Of a stretch of DNA of 59,845 nucleotides, positions 1 to 8,577 are shown one piece after another. Source of the stretch: DATJSJ01 sp035504175 (lineage in GTDB: Bacteria; Pseudomonadota; Alphaproteobacteria; Acetobacterales; Acetobacteraceae); the NCBI GenBank assembly GCA_035504175.1, contig DATJSJ010000006.1:1-59845 (forward strand), read 5' to 3'. Numbering within the stretch: position 1 is the first letter of the stretch; every line of letters begins with the position of its first letter. The position numbers and the translations under genes are program-made. Below the pieces are notes generated by a model, which worked only from the letters and a program-made list of their open reading frames with translations, did no database searches and was not told the DNA's origin.

Positions 1-1
1 C

Positions 2-1366
2 GGCCCGGGCGTCACCAACATCGCGACCGCGATGGCGCAGGCCTATGCCGATTCGGTGCCGATGCTGGTGGTCTCGAGCGTCAACCCGGCCGGCCGCGCC
101 GGCTCCGGCGACGCGCATTTGCACGAACTCCCCGACCAGCGCCGCCTGATGGCCGGCGCCGCGGCGTTCAGCCACAGCATCGCCGATCCCGCCGAGCTGC
201 CGCAGGTGCTCGCCCGCGCCTTCGCCGTCTTCGCCGCCGCGCGGCCCCGGCCGGTGCATATCGAAATCCCCGTCGATCGGCTCGGCGCCGAGGTCGCGTC
301 CGCATCGTCGCCGCCCGCCCGCCTGGCACGGCCGGTGCCGCCGCCGGCGCTGCTGGACCAGGCCGCATCGCTGCTGGCCGCCGCGCGGGCGCCGCTGCTG
401 CTGCTCGGCGGCGGCGCGATCGAAGCCGCGGCAGCGGCGGGCGCGCTCGCCGAATGGCTGGACGCGCCGGCGGTGATGACGGTGAACGCCCGCGGCCTGC
501 TGCCGCCCGACCACCCGCTCGGCGTCTCGATCAGCCCGTCCTGCCCCGCCACCCGTGACCTGATCGAGGCAGCGGACGTGGTGCTCGCCGCCGGCACGGA
601 GCTCGGACCGACCGATTACGACATGTACGACCGCGCGCCGCTGGCGATCCCCGGCACGCTGATCCGGCTCGACCTCGATCCCGAGCAGGCGGTGCGCAAC
701 CACCCGCCGGCGCTGGCGCTGATCGGCGATGCCGCGTCCGGCCTGCAAGCACTCCTGGACCGGCTGCCGCCGGCGCGCCCGTCCGGGTCGGGCGCCGCCC
801 GCGCCGCCGCCGCCCGCGAAGCCGGGTTCGCGGCCTTCGATCCCGGAACCCGTGCAGATCTCGCCTGGCTGGAGACGGTGCGCGAGACACTGCCCGGGGC
901 GATCCTGGTCGGCGATTCCACCCGCCAGGTCTATGCCGGCAATCTCGGCTTCGCCGCCGCCGCGCCGCGCACCTGGTTCAACGCCGCGACCGGCTACGGC
1001 GCGCTCGGCTTCGGCCTGCCGGCCGCGATCGGCGCCGGCATCGCCTGTCCCGGCCGGCCGGTCGTCTGCCTCTGCGGCGATGGCGGCCTGCAGTTCAGCC
1101 TCGCCGAGCTCGGCACCGCGATCGAGGCGGGCGTGCCGGTCATCCTGCTGGTGCTCAACAACCGCGGCTACGGCGAGATCAAGTCGTACATGCTCGCCCG
1201 TCAGATTCCGCCGCTCGGCGTCGATCTGCACACGCCCGACTTCGCGCTGATCGCCCGCGCCTATGGCTGGGACGCGGCGCGGATCGTCGATCGGGACGGC
1301 CTGCCCGATGCGCTGCGCGGCGCCGCCGCCTCGGGCCGCGCGACCCTGATCGAGATCACGGCGTAG
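2..1366 (+). CDS. ThDP-dependent decarboxylase, acetolactate-synthase-like (5' end outside window)
   Basis: The reading frame is open from the first bases and already encodes GPGVTNIATAMAQAYADS, the N-terminal ThDP-fold motif that follows the catalytic Glu region, so the true start lies upstream; 454 codons are visible. It has the three-domain plan of acetolactate synthase, benzoylformate decarboxylase and related enzymes. The C-terminal ThDP/Mg motif starts with GDGG near visible residue 359 and ends with LNNRGYGEIKSYM. The segment ARQIPPLGVDLHTPDF resembles what I recall of 5-guanidino-2-oxopentanoate decarboxylase (AruI, arginine transaminase pathway), so a 2-oxo acid decarboxylase is favoured over a true acetolactate synthase. 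The exact substrate is not established. The convergent GntR-family gene follows after about 240 bp that hold nothing recognisable. Confidence 0.85.
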   Translation, partial: GPGVTNIATAMAQAYADSVPMLVVSSVNPAGRAGSGDAHLHELPDQRRLMAGAAAFSHSIADPAELPQVLARAFAVFAAARPRPVHIEIPVDRLGAEVASASSPPARLARPVPPPALLDQAASLLAAARAPLLLLGGGAIEAAAAAGALAEWLDAPAVMTVNARGLLPPDHPLGVSISPSCPATRDLIEAADVVLAAGTELGPTDYDMYDRAPLAIPGTLIRLDLDPEQAVRNHPPALALIGDAASGLQALLDRLPPARPSGSGAARAAAAREAGFAAFDPGTRADLAWLETVRETLPGAILVGDSTRQVYAGNLGFAAAAPRTWFNAATGYGALGFGLPAAIGAGIACPGRPVVCLCGDGGLQFSLAELGTAIEAGVPVILLVLNNRGYGEIKSYMLARQIPPLGVDLHTPDFALIARAYGWDAARIVDRDGLPDALRGAAASGRATLIEITA

Positions 1367-1608
1367 GCCCGCTTCGACCCGATCGCACCGGCCAGCTCGG
1401 CACCGTCGCGCGGTTTGCGAGCGCCGCCTCTACGCTCCGTCCTTCCGGGCGGATCGGTGCATCTCGATCTTGGGCAACCCGATCCGGCACCACACGCTGC
1501 GCGCCGGCGCAGTCCGGGACCATACGCTGCAAAACGCGGCCGCGTCGCAGCGCGCGACTACGGCGCCGGCGGTCTCGCACATCCGCCGCGCGCGATCGCG
1601 ATCCGGGC

Positions 1609-2373
1609 TCAGTGCTGCTCGGCGGCGACGAGACCACCGGCGCCCTCCGCGTCCGGCGCCAGGCCGAGATCGCGCGCCGCGACGCCGAGCAGCCGCCGCA
1701 TCGTCGCCTCGGCGGTCGCGGCATCGCGCATGCGGATCGCCTCGACCACGTCGCGATGCGCCGACAGCGCCTCACGATGGCTGTCGGCGAGCCGCCGCGA
1801 GAGCTGGAAGATCGCCAGCAGCGCGGCCGAGATCGTGCCGGCGAGCTGCGCCAGCACCGGATTGCCGCTCGCGCGCAGCACCGCCAGATGGAATTCGAGA
1901 TCGGCCTCGCAACAGGCGGCGACGTCGTGCGGCAGTGCCGCCGCCATGCGCAGATAGGCCGATTCCGCTTCCGCAAGCTGCGCCGCCGTGGCGCGCCGCG
2001 CCGCCATCGCCGCCGCCGCCGGTTCGATGAGCTGCCGGCATTCCAGCAGGCTGCGCACGAAGTCGGGCTCGAGCGAGGCGCCGGCCCAGCCCAGCACCTG
2101 CGGGTCGAGCAGGTGCCATTCCTCCCGGGCGCAGACCCGCGTGCCGGTGCGCGGGCGCATCTGCACCAGCCCCTTGGCGCTGAGGGTGCGGATCGCTTCG
2201 CGCAGCGCGGTGCGGCTGACGCCGAGCTCGGCACTCAGCGCCGCGGTGCTGGGCAGCGCCGCGCCCGGCGGCAGCGCGCCGGACAGGATCCGCCGGGCGA
2301 GCTGCCCGACCATGTCGGCATGCACGCGCGGCCGCGCCAGCGCCGGCCGTGGCGGCGGCGCCGGGCGGTTCAC
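1609..2373 (-). CDS. FadR-subfamily GntR transcriptional regulator
   Basis: About 254 aa. An N-terminal winged HTH (MVGQLARRILSGALPPG, then ELGVSRTALREAIRTL and KGLVQMRPRTGT) is followed by an all-helical FCD ligand domain with the usual spaced metal-ligand pattern (DLEFHLAVLRASGNPVL, later SHREALSAHRDVVEAI). FCD proteins bind small organic acids or sugar acids as inducers. The gene is divergent from the CUT2 sugar transporter that begins at 2615 and probably controls it and itself. I chose the GTG at 2373 because upstream candidates (GTG 2397, ATG 2439) lie inside the promoter/operator-like stretch at 2390-2425. The frame stays open to 2706, so the start is uncertain. Confidence 0.85.
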   Translation of the reverse strand: MNRPAPPPRPALARPRVHADMVGQLARRILSGALPPGAALPSTAALSAELGVSRTALREAIRTLSAKGLVQMRPRTGTRVCAREEWHLLDPQVLGWAGASLEPDFVRSLLECRQLIEPAAAAMAARRATAAQLAEAESAYLRMAAALPHDVAACCEADLEFHLAVLRASGNPVLAQLAGTISAALLAIFQLSRRLADSHREALSAHRDVVEAIRMRDAATAEATMRRLLGVAARDLGLAPDAEGAGGLVAAEQH

Positions 2374-2389
2374 GACGGATTGTGCCGAC

Positions 2390-2425
2390 TTGCGCACCCC
2401 AATGGTCCGACTATTATTCGGCCAA
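2390..2425 (+). promoter_or_regulatory. Promoter plus GntR-operator-like inverted repeat
   Basis: TTGCGC (2390-2395) and TATTAT (2412-2417) with a 16-bp spacer look like a sigma-70 promoter firing towards the sugar transporter operon. Overlapping it is an imperfect inverted repeat, TGGTCCG (2403-2409) and CGGCCA (2419-2424). TGGT...CCA is the usual core of FadR-subfamily operators, so the adjacent GntR gene is the obvious candidate to bind here. Inferred from sequence only. Confidence 0.45.
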
Positions 2426-2614
2426 CAGAGCACGGTCATCCGAGGCCGCCAAGCGCCCCGATTGCGGGGCAGGGGAAACGCCTTGCGCCCAGTGCAGACG
2501 GATCGGACATCAGGGCCTGACAGCCCGGGCGCGGCGCGCAGCCGTGCCGGCTGACGGCGCGGCCGTCGGCGGGTGATGCCGGCGCCATCCCCATAACGAA
2601 CCCCAGAGGAGGAC

Positions 2615-3604
2615 ATGGCCATGCGCAAGGTTCCAACGCTTGGCGTCGCGGCGGCGGTGCTGACCGCTTCGCTCGGCGGCGCGGCTTTCGCCGCCGGCGG
2701 CGGCAAGCTGACGATCGCCTACATCCAGAAGCAGGGCGACCAGCAGTATTTCGTCGACGAGGCGGCAGGCGCGCGCGACGCCGCGACCAAGCTCGGCAAC
2801 GTCAAGGTCGACGTGGTCAATGTCGGCACCGATTCGAACGCCGCGATCAGCGCGATGAACGTGATGATCGGGCAGAAGGTGGACGGCATCGCGATCGTCG
2901 TGCCGGACCAGCAGATCGGACCGCAGGTCATCGACATGGCGAAGCAGGCGAAGATCCCGCTGATCGCCTCCGACGATCCGATCAAGAGCGGCACCGGCCA
3001 GCCCGCGCCCTTCGTCGGCTTCGACAGCTACGAGATGGGCTACAAGGTCGGATTCGAGGCCGGGCAGCTCTACAAGGCCGCCGGCTGGACCGCGGACGCG
3101 ACCCGCATCGCCGCACCCTACAAGCAGGAACTCTCCGACTGCCAGGAGCGCGAGAGCGGCCAGGAGGCGGGCTTCGCCAAAGCCGCCGGCGGCCCGGCGC
3201 CGCGCATCATCAAGATCGGCACCGACAATTCGGCGATCGATGCGCAGAACCGTACCGCCGCGGTGGTGACCGCCAATCCCGGCATCAAGCACTGGGTGGT
3301 CTGGGGCTGCAACGACGAGAGCGAAACCGGCGCGGTCACCGCACTCGCCAATGCCGGGATGCCGGCCGACAACATCATCGGCGTCGGGCTCGGCGCGTAT
3401 CTCGACTGCAAGGACTGGCAGGCCGGCCAGGCGAGCGGCAACAAGGCGGCGCTGTTCATCAGCGGCCATGATGTCGGCAGCGCCGCGGTGACCGCGCTGG
3501 TCGACGCGATCCGCACCGACAAGCCGCTGCCGCCAAAGACGATCGCCAAGACCACGATCGTGACGCCGCAGAACTGGAAATCGGTGATGGGAAGCTGCAG
3601 CTGA
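2615..3604 (+). CDS. CUT2 sugar ABC transporter substrate-binding protein (AraF-like)
   Basis: 329 aa periplasmic binding protein. A Sec signal peptide spans roughly residues 1-26 (MAMRKVPTLGVAAAVLTASL..., cleavage near AFA-AGG). The mature protein has the type I periplasmic fold: LTIAYIQKQGDQQYF at strand 1, then DGIAIVVPDQQIG and IPLIASDDPI. Overall it resembles L-arabinose-binding proteins, including WVVWGCNDESETGAV in the second lobe. AGAGGAGG lies a few bases before the ATG. It delivers its sugar to the permease/ATPase encoded immediately downstream; its last base is shared with the next ATG (TGATG). The substrate, probably a pentose or aldohexose, is inferred. Confidence 0.92.
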   Translation: MAMRKVPTLGVAAAVLTASLGGAAFAAGGGKLTIAYIQKQGDQQYFVDEAAGARDAATKLGNVKVDVVNVGTDSNAAISAMNVMIGQKVDGIAIVVPDQQIGPQVIDMAKQAKIPLIASDDPIKSGTGQPAPFVGFDSYEMGYKVGFEAGQLYKAAGWTADATRIAAPYKQELSDCQERESGQEAGFAKAAGGPAPRIIKIGTDNSAIDAQNRTAAVVTANPGIKHWVVWGCNDESETGAVTALANAGMPADNIIGVGLGAYLDCKDWQAGQASGNKAALFISGHDVGSAAVTALVDAIRTDKPLPPKTIAKTTIVTPQNWKSVMGSCS

Positions 3605-5124
3605 TGCTTGAGGGGACGGGCCCGGGCGCGGCCGAGCCCGTCCTCGCCATGCGTGACATCAGCAAGCGCTTCGCCGGCGTGCAGGCGCTCGACGGCGTGG
3701 CGCTGACCGCGCGCGCCGGCGAGGTGCTCGCCTTCATGGGCGAGAATGGCGCCGGCAAATCGACCCTGCTGCGCATCATGGGCGGCGCACAGCCGCCGGA
3801 TGCCGGCGAGATCCGGCTGGACGGGCGGCCGGTCGCGTTCGCGACACCGGGCGATGCGCGGCGGCGCGGCATCCGCGTCGTGGCGCAGGAGCCGGAGATC
3901 ATCCCGCATGTCTCGGTCGCCGAGAACGTGCATGTCGGCAGCCTGCCACGCCGCGGCCGACTGCTCGATCGCACGCGGCTGCGCGCCGAGGTTGCCGCCG
4001 CGCTGGAGCGCTGGGGCTTCGGCGGGGTCGTGGATCCCGACCAGCCAGGCCACACGCTGTCGCCGCCGCAGCGGCAGATCGTCGAGATCCTGCGCGCCGT
4101 CTCCGGCCGTGCCCGGGTGATCGCCTTCGACGAGCCGACGTCCTCGCTGTCGGACCACGAGGTGGAGTCGCTGTTCCGCCTGATCGAGCGGCTGACCGCC
4201 GAGGGCATCGCGGTGATCTACGTCTCGCACCGCATGGCCGAGATCTTCCGCGTCGCGACGCGCATCCTGGTGCTGCGCGACGGCCGCGTCGCCGGCGAGC
4301 GCCTGGCGTCCGAGACCGACGAGGCGGAGCTGGTGCGGCTGATGGTGGGACGCGATCTCGGCGCGATGTTCCAGCGCGGCGCCCGCACGCCCGGCGCCGT
4401 GGTGCTGCGCCTCTCCGGTGTCACCACCGGCGACGTGCACGACGTGAGCTTCGAGGTGCGCGCCGGCGAGGTGGTGGCGCTGGCCGGGCTGGTCGGCGCC
4501 GGCCGCACCGAGCTCGCGCACGCGATCATGGGCGACTTGCCGCTCGAGGCCGGCACGATCGCGATCGACGGGACGGTGCAGCGTTTCCGCTCGCCGCGCG
4601 ATGCGATCCGCGCCGGGCTCGGCCTGGCGCCGGAGGAACGCAAGGCGCAGGCGCTGCTGATGCGCCGCCCGGTGCGCGACAACATCTCGCTCGCCATCCT
4701 GTCGCGGCTGGCGCCGTTCCACCTGATCCGCCGCGCCGAGGAGCGCCGCGTGGCACGGCGCTACACGCAGGAGCTGCGCATCCGCACGCCCTCGATCGAG
4801 CAGGAAGTGGCGACCTTGTCCGGCGGCAACCAGCAGAAGACTGTGCTGGCGCGCTGGCTGGCGCGGCAGTCGCGGCTGTTGATCCTCGACGAGCCGACGC
4901 GCGGCGTCGATGTCGGCGCCAAGGCTGATATCTACGGCATCATCGACCGGCTGGCCGCGGCCGGCACGGCGCTGTTGGTGATCTCCTCGGAACTGCCGGA
5001 GGTGCTCGGCCTCGCCGACCGCATCGTGGTGATGCAGGCCGGACGCGTCGCCGGCGTGCTCGACCGCGCCGAGGCGACGGAGGAACGTGTCCTGGGCCTC
5101 GCGATCCTGGACCAGGCGGCATGA
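3604..5124 (+). CDS. CUT2 sugar ABC transporter, double ATP-binding protein (AraG/RbsA/MglA family)
   Basis: 506 aa with two ABC cassettes, as in AraG, RbsA and MglA. The N-terminal half has an intact Walker A (GENGAGKST near residue 47) and Walker B (VIAFDEPTSSLSD), but its signature is LSPPQRQIVEI instead of the usual LSVGQ. The C-terminal half has a degenerate Walker A (GLVGAGRTE) and a good signature (TLSGGNQQKTVLARWLA), the asymmetry normal for CUT2 ATPases. It overlaps the binding-protein gene by 1 bp and the permease by 4 bp (ATGA), so the three are one translationally coupled operon. Confidence 0.95.
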   Translation: MLEGTGPGAAEPVLAMRDISKRFAGVQALDGVALTARAGEVLAFMGENGAGKSTLLRIMGGAQPPDAGEIRLDGRPVAFATPGDARRRGIRVVAQEPEIIPHVSVAENVHVGSLPRRGRLLDRTRLRAEVAAALERWGFGGVVDPDQPGHTLSPPQRQIVEILRAVSGRARVIAFDEPTSSLSDHEVESLFRLIERLTAEGIAVIYVSHRMAEIFRVATRILVLRDGRVAGERLASETDEAELVRLMVGRDLGAMFQRGARTPGAVVLRLSGVTTGDVHDVSFEVRAGEVVALAGLVGAGRTELAHAIMGDLPLEAGTIAIDGTVQRFRSPRDAIRAGLGLAPEERKAQALLMRRPVRDNISLAILSRLAPFHLIRRAEERRVARRYTQELRIRTPSIEQEVATLSGGNQQKTVLARWLARQSRLLILDEPTRGVDVGAKADIYGIIDRLAAAGTALLVISSELPEVLGLADRIVVMQAGRVAGVLDRAEATEERVLGLAILDQAA

Positions 5125-6134
5125 GTGCCGTGGAGAGCGTCGCGGCGCCGCCCGCCGCGCATCCGCTGCGCCGGGCGCTGGCCGCGATCGGCGTGCAGAA
5201 TGTCAGCCTGCTGCTGGCGCTCGCGCTGCTCGTCGCCGTGATCGGCGCGCAGAACACGAATTTCTTCTACACCTCCAACATCGAGACGATCGGCACAACG
5301 GTCGCGATCGTCGGCATCCTCGCCGTCGTGCAGACCGTGGTCATGCTGCTCGGCGGCCTCGACATCTCCGTCGGCTCGCAGGCCGGGCTCACCTCCGTCG
5401 TCTCGGCAATGGTGTTCATGGCGACGCGCAGCCCGGCGGCCGGCATCGCCGCCGCACTGGCGCTCGGCTTCGGCACCGGCCTTCTGAATGGCTGCATCAT
5501 CATCTACGGGCGGGTGAACGCGGTGATTGCGACACTTGCGACCTTCGCCGCCTATCGCGGGCTCGCCAACCTCGTTTCCGACGGGCGCGCGCAGGGCTAT
5601 ACCGGTACCAGCGCCACCTTCGTCTGGCTGGCGCGCGGCCATGTGCTCGGCCTGCCGGTGCTGATCTGGATCCTGCTGCTGGTCGCGGTGCTGACGCAGC
5701 TCATGCTGCACTACACCGATATCGGCCGGAACATCTACGCGGTCGGCGGCAATGCGACGGCGGCGCGGCTCGCCGGCATTCCGCTCAACCGCTACATCAT
5801 CGGCGTCTACGTGCTGGTAGGCCTGGTGGCGGCGGTCGCCGGCGTGCTGTTGACCGCGCGCACCGGCTCCGGCCAGCCGACCTCCGGCAGCCAGGGCCTG
5901 GAACTGCAATCGATCACGGCGGCAGCGCTCGGCGGCTGCTCGCTGCAGGGCGGCAAGGGCACCATCGTCGGCACGATGCTGGCGGTGATCCTGCTCGGCG
6001 TGCTCGCCAACGGCCTCGTTATCCTCGACGTCAACTCGTTCTGGCAGGACATCGCGCAGGGCGGGCTGCTGGTGATCGCGGTGGTGATCCAGCAGCGCCG
6101 CAGCGGTGCGCGCGGCGTCGGGCTGCCAACGTAG
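5121..6134 (+). CDS. CUT2 sugar ABC transporter permease (AraH/RbsC family)
   Basis: 337 aa polytopic inner-membrane protein. It has the BPD_transp_2 hallmarks: VVMLLGGLDISVGSQAGL after the third membrane segment, then the cytoplasmic loop GRNIYAVGGNATAARLAGI, which contacts the ATPase, and a final ALGGCSLQGGKGTIVGTMLAV. It is the only permease of this operon and should act as a homodimer. It starts four bases before the ATPase stop. The convergent EamA gene follows 30 bp after its stop, with no clear terminator between. Confidence 0.95.
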   Translation: MSAVESVAAPPAAHPLRRALAAIGVQNVSLLLALALLVAVIGAQNTNFFYTSNIETIGTTVAIVGILAVVQTVVMLLGGLDISVGSQAGLTSVVSAMVFMATRSPAAGIAAALALGFGTGLLNGCIIIYGRVNAVIATLATFAAYRGLANLVSDGRAQGYTGTSATFVWLARGHVLGLPVLIWILLLVAVLTQLMLHYTDIGRNIYAVGGNATAARLAGIPLNRYIIGVYVLVGLVAAVAGVLLTARTGSGQPTSGSQGLELQSITAAALGGCSLQGGKGTIVGTMLAVILLGVLANGLVILDVNSFWQDIAQGGLLVIAVVIQQRRSGARGVGLPT

Positions 6135-6164
6135 GTGAGTCGCGGCGTCCGGTCGCCGCACCGA

Positions 6165-7055
6165 TCACGCCTGGTCGCCGGCGGCGAGCGCGCGGCCGCG
6201 GCGCATCCGCAGCCGCTCGCGCTGCACGGTGGACAGGCCGCTCGCCACGATCAGCACCGCACCGACCAGCGTCCACAGATCCGGCACCGAGGCGAACAGC
6301 AGGCAGCCCAGCGAGGTGGACCAGACGAGCTGGCAGTAGGAGAGCGGTGCCAGCACCGAGGCCGTCGCCTCGCGATAGGCGAGCACGGCGAGCATCTGGC
6401 CGGCGGTGGCCGCGATGCTCATCAGCACCGTCAGCGCGAATTCGCCGAGCGTGATCGGAATGAACGAGAACGGCACCAGCAGGGTCAGCACCGCGCAGCC
6501 GGTCGCCGAGGTCCAGAGCAGGATGGTGGCCGGCCGCTCGGTCGCGACCATGCGCCGCGTGGTGATCATGGCGAACGCCCAGGCGAGCGAGGACAGCAGC
6601 ACCAGCAGCGCCGCCGGCTGGAAGCTGCCGAATCCGGGGCGGATCACGATCAGCACGCCGGCGAACCCGGCCGCGACGATGCTCCAGCCGACCGCGCCGA
6701 CGCGCTCGCCGAGAAACGGCGCGGCCAGCACGGCGATGAACAGCGGCGAGGCGAAGCTGATCGCCGCCGCCTGACCGAGCGGCAGGAAGGAGAGGCCGAA
6801 GACGAAGAACACCGACGAGCCGACGATGCCGAGCCCGCGCAGCACGTGGATGCCCGGGCGGCGGGTGGTCGGCATCATGTCGCGTCGGGCAAGCATGCCG
6901 GTCGCGACGATCAGCACGAAAATGACGTAGCGGATCCAGGCGACCTCGATCGCCGGCAGCCGCACCACCAGCATCTTGGTCATCGCGTCGGAGAGCGAGA
7001 AGCACATCGTCGCCGCGGTCATCAGCGCGATGCCGCGCAAGGGCCTTTCGTTCAT
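6165..7055 (-). CDS. DMT superfamily permease, EamA type
   Basis: 296 aa with about ten hydrophobic segments in two EamA repeats (GIALMTAATMCFSLSDAMTK at the N terminus; the second repeat begins near LLVLLSSLAWAFAMITTRRM). EamA proteins are drug/metabolite exporters or cofactor and amino-acid carriers, and the substrate cannot be read from sequence. The ATG at 7055 starts the conserved first helix; the frame continues upstream to 7487 but that extension is Arg/Pro-rich and not membrane-like. It stands alone, convergent with the preceding sugar permease. Confidence 0.85.
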   Translation of the reverse strand: MNERPLRGIALMTAATMCFSLSDAMTKMLVVRLPAIEVAWIRYVIFVLIVATGMLARRDMMPTTRRPGIHVLRGLGIVGSSVFFVFGLSFLPLGQAAAISFASPLFIAVLAAPFLGERVGAVGWSIVAAGFAGVLIVIRPGFGSFQPAALLVLLSSLAWAFAMITTRRMVATERPATILLWTSATGCAVLTLLVPFSFIPITLGEFALTVLMSIAATAGQMLAVLAYREATASVLAPLSYCQLVWSTSLGCLLFASVPDLWTLVGAVLIVASGLSTVQRERLRMRRGRALAAGDQA

Positions 7056-7467
7056 CGCGGCTCCGATGCGCGGGGCCGCGCTCGCGGGCAATCGGTCATG
7101 GCGCGCGGGTGTGAATGTTCCGGCGGTCCGAGCGAAAAGGCCGGCCCGACGGGCCATGTCTATGGGAAGGCCGCAGCGTCGTCCAGGGCAGCAAACGCGA
7201 TGCAGGGCTCGAGGAACGACGGACCGGCCTGAGCGTGCAGGCGGACGAGCGCCGCGCTCGGCACGCTCCGGTTCGCGAGGCGCACGACGGCGGTCCGCCG
7301 ACGCAGCGGCCCGTCGGCAACCGATTGGCCGCGGCCGCACGTGCCGGGAATCGCGCCAGGAGGTACTGCTCACCGGCGGGTGAGCACCGCGAGGCAGGTT
7401 CGTCGCCCTGGCGCAACTGAACCGCGCTCGGTATAAGACGTGCCGCGCCGCCGACGGGACGGCGCAG
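7056..7467. other. Intergenic region, 412 bp, no gene seen
   Basis: Lies between two divergently transcribed genes (EamA permease on minus, sugar operon on plus). Open frames here are Arg/Ala/Pro-rich shadows with no recognisable domain. It should hold promoters for both sides. The only structure I can point to is the inverted repeat at 7367-7386 and a TATAAG hexamer near 7433. Confidence 0.5.
7367..7386. promoter_or_regulatory. Perfect inverted repeat TGCTCACC-N4-GGTGAGCA, operator candidate
   Basis: Two perfect 8-bp arms (7367-7374 and 7379-7386) about 80 bp before the GTG of the seven-gene sugar operon. There is no T-run, so an intrinsic terminator is unlikely and an operator for an unlinked regulator is the simpler reading. 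No regulator gene is adjacent to this operon. Confidence 0.4.
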
Positions 7468-8556
7468 GTGGGAAGCGGACGAACCAAATTGGGCGAGCCT
7501 TACCGGGTCGGTCTGGTCGGCTGCGGCTTTTTCGCTCAGAACCATCTTGCGGCATGGCACGCGCTGCCGGATGTGCGGCTCGTTGCCGTCTGCGATCTCG
7601 ATGCGGACAAGGCCGAAGCGGCAAGTGCCCAGTATTCGGCGACGCCCTATACCAGCGCCGAGGAAATGCTGCGCCGGGAGCGGCTCGATTTCGTCGACAT
7701 CGCGACGACGATGCGCTCGCATCGTGCTCTGGTGGAGCTCGCCGTCGCGCATCGCCTGCCGCTGATCGTGCAGAAGCCGCTGGCACCGAGCTGGGCCGAT
7801 TGCGTGGCGCTCGTCGCGAACTGTCGCGACGCCGGCGTGCCGATGATGGTGCACGAGAACACGCGCTTCCTCTCCCCGATCCGCGCCGTGCGCGACATCG
7901 TCGCCCGCGGCAAGATCGGACCGCTCACCTGGGGGCGCGTCGCCTTCCGCACCGGTTACGACATCTATGCCGGGCAGCCCTATCTGGCGCAGGAGACAGA
8001 GTTCATCCTGCTCGATCTCGGCGTGCACATGCTCGACATCGCGCGCTTCCTGCTCGGCGAGGTGGAGAGCCTGTATTGCCAGGCGCAGCAGATCAGGCCC
8101 GGCCTCAGCGGCGAGGACATCGCGACGGTGATGCTGAAGCATCGCGGCGGCGCCGTCAGCGTCGTGGAGTGCAGCTACGCGAGCCGGCTCGATCCCGATC
8201 CGTTCCCCCAGGTGCTGGTCGAACTCGAGGGCCGCGACGGCAGCCTGTCGCTGCAGCCGGGATACCGTCTGGTGGTGTGCAGCAACGGCCGCCGCACCGA
8301 ACGCGACGTCTCGCCGCCCCTGCTCCCCTGGGCGACACCGCCCTGGCATGGCGTGCAGGAAAGCGTGCTCGCGATCCAGCGCCACTGGGTCGACTGCTTT
8401 GCGCGCGGCGCGGCGCCGGAGACCGACGGGTCGGACAGTCTGCGCACCTACGGTCTGGTCTTCGCCGCCTACGACTCGGCACGGACCGGACGCGCGGTAC
8501 AGCCGCTCAGCCCGGGCCCGGCGCCCGTGACGGGGGACGAATTGCACGCCGGATAA
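7468..8556 (+). CDS. Gfo/Idh/MocA family NAD(P)-dependent oxidoreductase
   Basis: 362 aa. The N-terminal Rossmann fold opens with VGLVGCGFFAQNHLAAW and continues with the family loop around IVQKPLAPS, where QKP replaces the common EKP but keeps the catalytic Lys. The C-terminal alpha/beta domain carries DLGVHMLDIARFLLG, the expected Asp/His region. Such enzymes oxidise or reduce a hydroxyl of sugars, polyols or their acids. GTG at 7468 is used; it has only a weak ribosome-binding site. As first gene of an operon with a CUT2 transporter, it probably acts on the imported sugar or derivative. Confidence 0.9.
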   Translation: MGSGRTKLGEPYRVGLVGCGFFAQNHLAAWHALPDVRLVAVCDLDADKAEAASAQYSATPYTSAEEMLRRERLDFVDIATTMRSHRALVELAVAHRLPLIVQKPLAPSWADCVALVANCRDAGVPMMVHENTRFLSPIRAVRDIVARGKIGPLTWGRVAFRTGYDIYAGQPYLAQETEFILLDLGVHMLDIARFLLGEVESLYCQAQQIRPGLSGEDIATVMLKHRGGAVSVVECSYASRLDPDPFPQVLVELEGRDGSLSLQPGYRLVVCSNGRRTERDVSPPLLPWATPPWHGVQESVLAIQRHWVDCFARGAAPETDGSDSLRTYGLVFAAYDSARTGRAVQPLSPGPAPVTGDELHAG

Positions 8557-8577
8557 CGAACAACCAGGGAGGGAGAG

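Noticed and set aside
2..1366. Assignment as true acetolactate synthase (ilvB)
   Set aside because: No ilvH-like regulatory subunit gene follows and the C-terminal segment looks more like other 2-oxo acid decarboxylases; only the family is safe.
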